DNA of 36,152 nt, from contig MNCI01009501.1 of assembly GCA_015680685.1 (NCBI GenBank), positions 638-36,789 of the forward strand, in the 5' to 3' direction. This stretch comes from Gnetum montanum. Taxonomy: Eukaryota; Streptophyta; Gnetopsida; Gnetales; Gnetaceae. The position numbers and the translations under genes were made by a program. The first letter of the stretch is position 1; each line of letters opens with the position of its first letter. Shown one piece after another: positions 31,860-36,152 of this stretch. Below the pieces are notes generated by a model that worked only from the letters and a program-made list of their open reading frames with translations, ran no database searches and was not told the DNA's origin.

Positions 31860-31989
31860 AGTGTGCTTTTATATTTTATGTATAGTTGGAATGTTATTAA
31901 CTTTTAGGTTTCTACAACAATATTAGTGGTATCCACTTAGACCTAAATAGCACACATTCCACAAACAAAGTCCTTGACAATGGCATTAA
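31860..31989 (-). promoter_or_regulatory. Element C 5' leader and primer-binding site
   Basis: Minus-strand sequence directly beyond element D. The primer-binding site lies at 31988-31971: TAATGCCATTGTCAAGGA. It differs from TGGCGCCATTGCCGGGGA (element E) only by transitions of the kind made by cytosine deamination on either strand. The rest is the leader, about 130 bases like those of D and E. Its position shows that D inserted between C's leader and gag. Confidence 0.75.
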
Positions 31990-32009
31990 TGATGAGCGAC
32001 AAGGTACCC
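31990..32009 (-). repeat. Element C 5' LTR, last 20 bases
   Basis: The plus strand reads TGATGAGCGACAAGGTACCC, the reverse complement of the shared LTR terminus. It is cut by the LTR start of element E, so the rest of C's 5' LTR must lie beyond element E, outside the window. Confidence 0.75.
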
Positions 32010-32862
32010 TGATGATGGGATGAGATATCGCATGGGTCGTGATATCACATACGTGATATCGTATCCGCCGCGATATCGCATCCCTCGCGATATCGCGTAT
32101 GCAATATCGTAGTCCGTCGCAATGTCTATAAATAAGAAGTGGCTCTCCCTTGTTTCATATCAATAGGCTAGATTGTAGCGAAGCTCTAGCAGTTTGATCC
32201 CTCCAGAGATAGATTATTTTCCAGTGTCTGCTCGTAGTGTGGTGAATGTAATTATACAGCATCCTTTATTCGAGTGTGATGTACTTGGACACGCACATGA
32301 CCGGCAATAAAGATCGAGGTTACTTCATCATTGCAGCATTCACTTTGTTATTTATTTATTTAATTATTATTTACTACTTTCCTAGTTAATACTTTCTCTC
32401 ACCCTTAAACTCAAGTTAGACGCAGAATGAGTATGACTTGATTACGAGCATTTAAGTGTGACTCCTTGGTAACCCAGTGGCATACCTAGGATCTGCACTT
32501 GGTAATCCCAGTGGTAGTCGTGCATGAAGTCTAAGATGTGTACGGATGATCAAGGAACGGATGCTCATCACACTTAGGCTAGATTAGATTTTCTTACCCT
32601 CTCTCTCCTAGATTAGTTAATTTAATATCACTTTCCATTGCCTTCAGGAGTATCGTTAGATTAGGAACACATCATACACCTCATTCTGGACTAAACCATA
32701 CGTGACAAATATAATACTAGTCTAGGTGGGAAGACAGCGAACTACAATCTAAGGTTAACGATCTGGGTGCCACAACTAGTCTGTCTGTGGAGTTCGACCG
32801 GATCGCGCGTGAAAACGATTGTATTCGTATGGTTGAGTGTAGGGGTACCTCGCCACTCATCA
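32010..32862 (+). repeat. Element E 5' LTR
   Basis: Starts TGATGATGGG (or 32013, TGATGGGATG, as in A) and ends GGGGTACCTCGCCACTCATCA at 32862. U3 has GATATC at 32024, 32041, 32055, 32072 and 32089 and AATATC at 32103: spacings 17, 14, 17, 17 and 14. The TATA box CTATAAATA begins at 32126, 18 bases after the last site. GGCAATAAAGATCG (about 32302) carries the polyadenylation-like signal. This is the best-preserved LTR in the window. Confidence 0.9.
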
Positions 32863-32863
32863 T

Positions 32864-32881
32864 TGGCGCCATTGCCGGGGA
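32864..32881 (+). promoter_or_regulatory. Element E primer-binding site (tRNA-Asp type)
   Basis: TGGCGCCATTGCCGGGGA, one base after the LTR. It complements the 3' end of plant tRNA-Asp with a single mismatch, the usual primer of Athila-type elements as I recall it. ACGGTGCTAGTTAT follows and is shared with element D. Confidence 0.9.
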
Positions 32882-33002
32882 CGGTGCTAGTTATCTAGAT
32901 TAGTTATATCATACAAGGTCGCTATAAAGAACTTAATGATGTATCTCTTAGAAAGAAGTAATTATAAAAAGTCACATCCAAATTCACACACAACTTTAAA
33001 CA

Positions 33003-34895
33003 ATGCCTCTCCTACAAGATTATAATAATGCCACACCTAGTGAGGAAGTTCATTGGAGAACCAACAAACTCTATGATGATGAGGATTGGAGTATACAACC
33101 TAAAGTAGGGGTTTCTTATAAATAGCAAAAAAAGCAACGTCATCCCAACACACGAAAGCATAACTTATAGGATGACGATGAACCCCTACTGGCCACTACA
33201 AGCCTAACGCAAATAAAAGAGGCTGTTCGAATCTCACGTAGGCATCGTAAAGAGAGCCGTCTACCCAGGCTCGATTTAAACAACTTCCCTACTTTTTCAG
33301 GAGGCTATGACTTAGATCCACATCAACATTTACAAGCCTTCTACGATGCCTACACATGGAACAACATTGATAACGAGTGGCAAAAATTTAAGCTCTTTCC
33401 TATGACACTCGTTGGCCAAGCAAAAGTATGGTATAGATCATTAAAACCAAATTCAATACGACACTAGTCAACAATGGTAGAAGCCTGTAACGAAAAATAT
33501 CAAACCTACATAAGAGTGTCAGCCTTGAGGAAACAAATCCAAGGATGGAAACAAGAACAACATGAACCCTTGGACATGGCCTTAGAAAGATATTATGCAC
33601 TATTAAAAAATTGCCCAGGCCATGGGTTTTCTGAGGAAAGGCTAATATACCATATCATTGATGGGCTACGTAATGAAACAAGAGAGACCTTAGGAATGTA
33701 TGCCCAGGGTTAACTATATGAACTACAAACCCATTAAGTCCAAGAGCTTATTAAGCAGGTAGCAAAAGAAGAAAGAGAATTAGCTAGATGGGAGAGTGTT
33801 GAAAAACATCAATGGGAACAAAAGCTAAACTTAACAAAGGTCCATGATCATACAAAGGAGAAATCAACCAATCACAAGGAGAAAGAACCATATTTTCCGA
33901 TACAACCAAGATTAGAAGAAGTCGAGGCAAAGATCAATAAGATGTTGGAATGGACGTATCAAAAGTGTGGAGAATTTATCAACATTATTGGAGATAGAGT
34001 TTTGACAACCCAAGAAGCAGGAAAAAACATTAGACATTCGGAAAGAAGGGATAAGAAAAATAAGCTCAACTGCCAATCATACGTATGAATGCAGCATTTG
34101 GGTTCGGATGATAAGAAAGGTGTCTCCAGTTTAAGGGTGGTCTCCCCCACGATTGGAATTGTTACCACTGTGATCGAACATGTTGGTACAGAGATACTCT
34201 GTTCGATACAGTGGTAACAATTCCAATCATGGGGGAGACCACCCTTAAACTGGAGACACCCTTCTTATCATCCGAACCCAAATGCTTATCTAGTTCAACA
34301 TCCTGTTTCTCTAGCTGGGCCAATATACTCTATCTCACCATAATACTATTCTCCACAATACTATCAACCCATGCCTCCAACACAACCACCACCTTGTGCA
34401 CCTTATACTCCCCCTAACTTCTAACATTCTCATCCTTTCCCTCTTTATACATCGCCACCAACTATTCCTAAGGTGCCTACACCACAACAATAACCTTCGA
34501 ATGCTACTTGTGCTCCTATTTCCAACAGCAGTGAAAAGCCTCCTCAACATCAAAAGCATCCTTTCTTTAAACACGGCCGTAAGAAGGGACAACACAATTC
34601 TGAGGCCACTACATCTTCCAACCCAACACAAGTCCCACACTGTGGTGCACCCTTACCTTCGAACCCAATGCCTCATGTAACTTCATCAAGGCCACCAACT
34701 CACATTCCAACAACCATACGGCCCAATGAACACAATCATGGAAGGCAACAATCCAATCCTTGCATACCATTTAATGGTCACAAACATCATAGTGGGTCAA
34801 CTCGTTATCCGGGAACTACATCGTATAAATTGCCCAACTATGCTCATTATAATCAAGTGTGTGAACCCCGACGGGGTAAATATGATCAAGCGTGA
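33003..34895 (+). pseudogene. Element E gag, with internal foldback
   Basis: The ATG at 33003 opens MPLLQDYNNATPSEEVHWRT, homologous to D. A deletion of about 240 bases relative to D follows after GVSYK (near 33120). DDDEPLLATTSL leads into the gag domain at 33250-33720 (LNNFPTFSGGYDLDPHQHLQ, AFYDAYTWNNI, GWKQEQHEPLDMALERYYAL). An acidic-basic helix-like stretch runs to 34060. The zinc-knuckle position seen in A, B and D is replaced by the left arm of a foldback (34094-34180). The tail is Pro/His-rich, with a basic patch HPFFKHGRKKGQH (about 34560) and the C-terminus CEPRRGKYDQA before TGA 34893-34895. TAG stops occur at 33123, 33465 and later. About 630 codons. Confidence 0.85.
34094..34285. 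repeat. Near-perfect inverted repeat (foldback) inside element E gag
   Basis: The left arm 34094-34180 is the reverse complement of the right arm 34200-34285, with a 19-base loop. Over 86 positions I count two mismatches and one single-base gap. The right arm aligns with element D gag (about 28270-28360), so it is original; the left arm is a new inverted copy that replaced the zinc-knuckle segment. The near identity in an otherwise decayed copy suggests a late event or later conversion between arms. Confidence 0.92.
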
Positions 34896-35994
34896 ATATT
34901 TCCAACATGCAAGGATCCTCATCTTCCACTTATTAATGCTTGCCATCCTCAACTGATTAGTTATGGGGGATATCCCCCATTTTAATAATAATCAGGATTA
35001 ATAAATATTTTTCTTTTTCTTTAATTTTTCAATGTTTTTTTCCAGTTTTTCATTTTTCAATTTTTTTTTATCTTTTTATCTTTTTGTATTTTGTCCTTTT
35101 ATGTTTTTTATAAGTAATCTCATCTACAAATAAAACACCCATGTGGATCGTTGGTTGAGGTGTGTTCTATGTTGTCGAGTTTCAAGCGATCGATTATTTG
35201 GAACAGTGAGTCCATTACACCCACTCATCCACTCTACAAATAAGAGGTTTTGTTCAAGGGTACATGATATTCTTGACATTCTTAAAACTTAAAACTAATT
35301 TTGTGTTCATTGTACCCAGAATGAAGAAGGATGGACCAACAGGGAATGATTAGGGTGTAACATCAAGGGGACTTGTGGATTCTCTTTGGTGACATCTATG
35401 GGAGTTATCATGCAATGTGGTTGTACTAAGATCCTTGTAGATCTAATGAAAAATGGGAGTAAGAGTAATCAAAAGGGCACTCAAAAATCCAATGATATTC
35501 TAGGGGGTCCCATTGGAAAGACATGCATCCATGCCTAAAGGTTGGCGGCTTCTCTGGATTCAGTATTGAAAAAGAAAAAAAAAGAGAGAAGAAAAGAGCC
35601 ATAAAACAAAAGTCACTCCTTCCTTGAATAAAACGCCAAGTGATCGTATGCCTTGTTGTTATGGTACTCTCATAGTTGCTCACCATGATATGAAACAATG
35701 CAATGTCACTGATTAGACAGATGGACTTGGTCCTGATCTTGGAAGGACGGGTTAATGACACATTAATCATGCTTTACACACAAGATTCACTATGCCCTGG
35801 GTTAGTTACCTCATGTCCCGATCTCTACGATCCCCTCTCTACTTCATCTCATCTCACTGTTCGTGTAATTGTAGCACATGGCTCATGTAGCATAGAATTT
35901 TCATCTCATTCCGGTGATAATTACATGTGTGTGTTTTGTGGAGTTAGTGCGGATTACATCTACCCCTTCTAGTGCCCACAGACACTTTAAGTGT
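34896..35994 (+). other. Element E 3' noncoding region
   Basis: Collinear with D's 29018-30113. It contains the perfect 18-base palindrome ATGGGGGATATCCCCCAT (34963-34980), T-rich tracts (35010-35100), the block GGGTGTAACATCAAGGGGAC (35353-35372), and an open frame of 85-90 codons (about 35703-35972, with MDLVLILEG) that has only weak support as coding: D has an in-frame stop after MDLILILE, and A and C are broken here. Confidence 0.65.
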
Positions 35995-36053
35995 GGTTAC
36001 ACAAGGGCATTATAGGTTGGAACCTACTTTGGGGAGGACCCACTTGTGTAATC
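35995..36053 (+). ncRNA. Conserved hairpin block, copy E
   Basis: GGTTACACAAG (35995-36005) pairs with CTTGTGTAATC (36043-36053) over 11 positions with one wobble. The inner TAGGT/ACCTA hairpin and the GGGGAGGACCC core are as in D. Two pairs of the outer stem (C-G and A-T, where C and D have T-A and G-C) are compensatory. Confidence 0.75.
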
Positions 36054-36152
36054 TTTTGTAATCTTCACTTATGACATAGCTCACATACCATTTCTTACCC
36101 TTAGCATAATTTTTCTTAACGTTCTTTCCCTACTATTATCCCTCTAAATTTT
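36054..36152 (+). other. Element E spacer after hairpin
   Basis: Noncoding, A/T-rich, the start of the spacer that in element D leads to the internal promoter. No feature is visible before the window ends. Confidence 0.5.

Larger units (their letters stand above)
32010..36152 (+). mobile_element. Element E: gag-only Athila-like element, 3' end outside window
   Basis: 5' LTR, well-kept PBS, gag (33003-34895) and 3' noncoding region with hairpin, then the window ends. There is no pol between gag and the noncoding region, as in element D. E inserted within the last 20 bases of C's 5' LTR. The least decayed LTR and PBS suggest it is one of the younger insertions. By collinearity with D, an internal promoter and the additional ORF are expected just after the window end. 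Confidence 0.85.

Noticed and set aside
35703-35972. 89-codon open frame in E as a real small gene
   Set aside because: The homologous stretch in D has an early stop, and A and C are broken. The conservation may be of the nucleic acid and not the protein.

Overview
The window is repeat-only DNA from a seed plant with a large, slowly purged genome. I see no host gene, tRNA, rRNA or CRISPR. It consists of LTR retrotransposons of one Ty3/gypsy lineage, closest in my judgement to Athila. The grounds are the order gag-PR-RT-RNaseH-INT, the RT motif FMDDFS with a downstream VQEGIVLGH, an RNaseH tail VADHLS, the integrase motif WGIDFMGP, and a primer-binding site TGGCGCCATTGCCGGGGA that matches the 3' end of plant tRNA-Asp. 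I cannot name the species. All coding regions are broken by stops and frameshifts.

Five elements are nested. Element C (minus strand) is the oldest host. Its 3' LTR part is at 13716-14497, an additional ORF at 14774-17618, pol at about 19690-23420 and gag at about 23420-25755. Its leader, PBS and last 20 LTR bases reappear at 31860-32009, on the far side of element D (plus, 25756-31859), which inserted at the start of C gag. Element E (plus, 32010 to the window end) inserted into C's 5' LTR. Element B (minus, 8085-13715) abuts C's truncated 3' LTR. Element A (plus, 1-8084) inserted into B's RNaseH domain. A to C are gag-pol elements. D and E carry gag but no pol and share the same gag/3'-UTR junction, so they look like a non-autonomous gag-only family.

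The most interesting part lies between pol (or gag, in D and E) and the 3' LTR. All four copies that reach it carry a roughly 55-nt block that folds into a hairpin with compensatory base changes. In C and D this is followed by a second, LTR-like promoter (palindromic hexamers plus a TATA box), a candidate intron, and an additional ORF that begins at the splice acceptor. C and D use different promoter repeats (AGGCCT/ATCGAT versus GATATC), and in each case the internal promoter matches the U3 repeat type of the element's own LTR. I infer a two-promoter element: the LTR drives gag-pol, and an internal U3-like promoter drives a spliced accessory gene.
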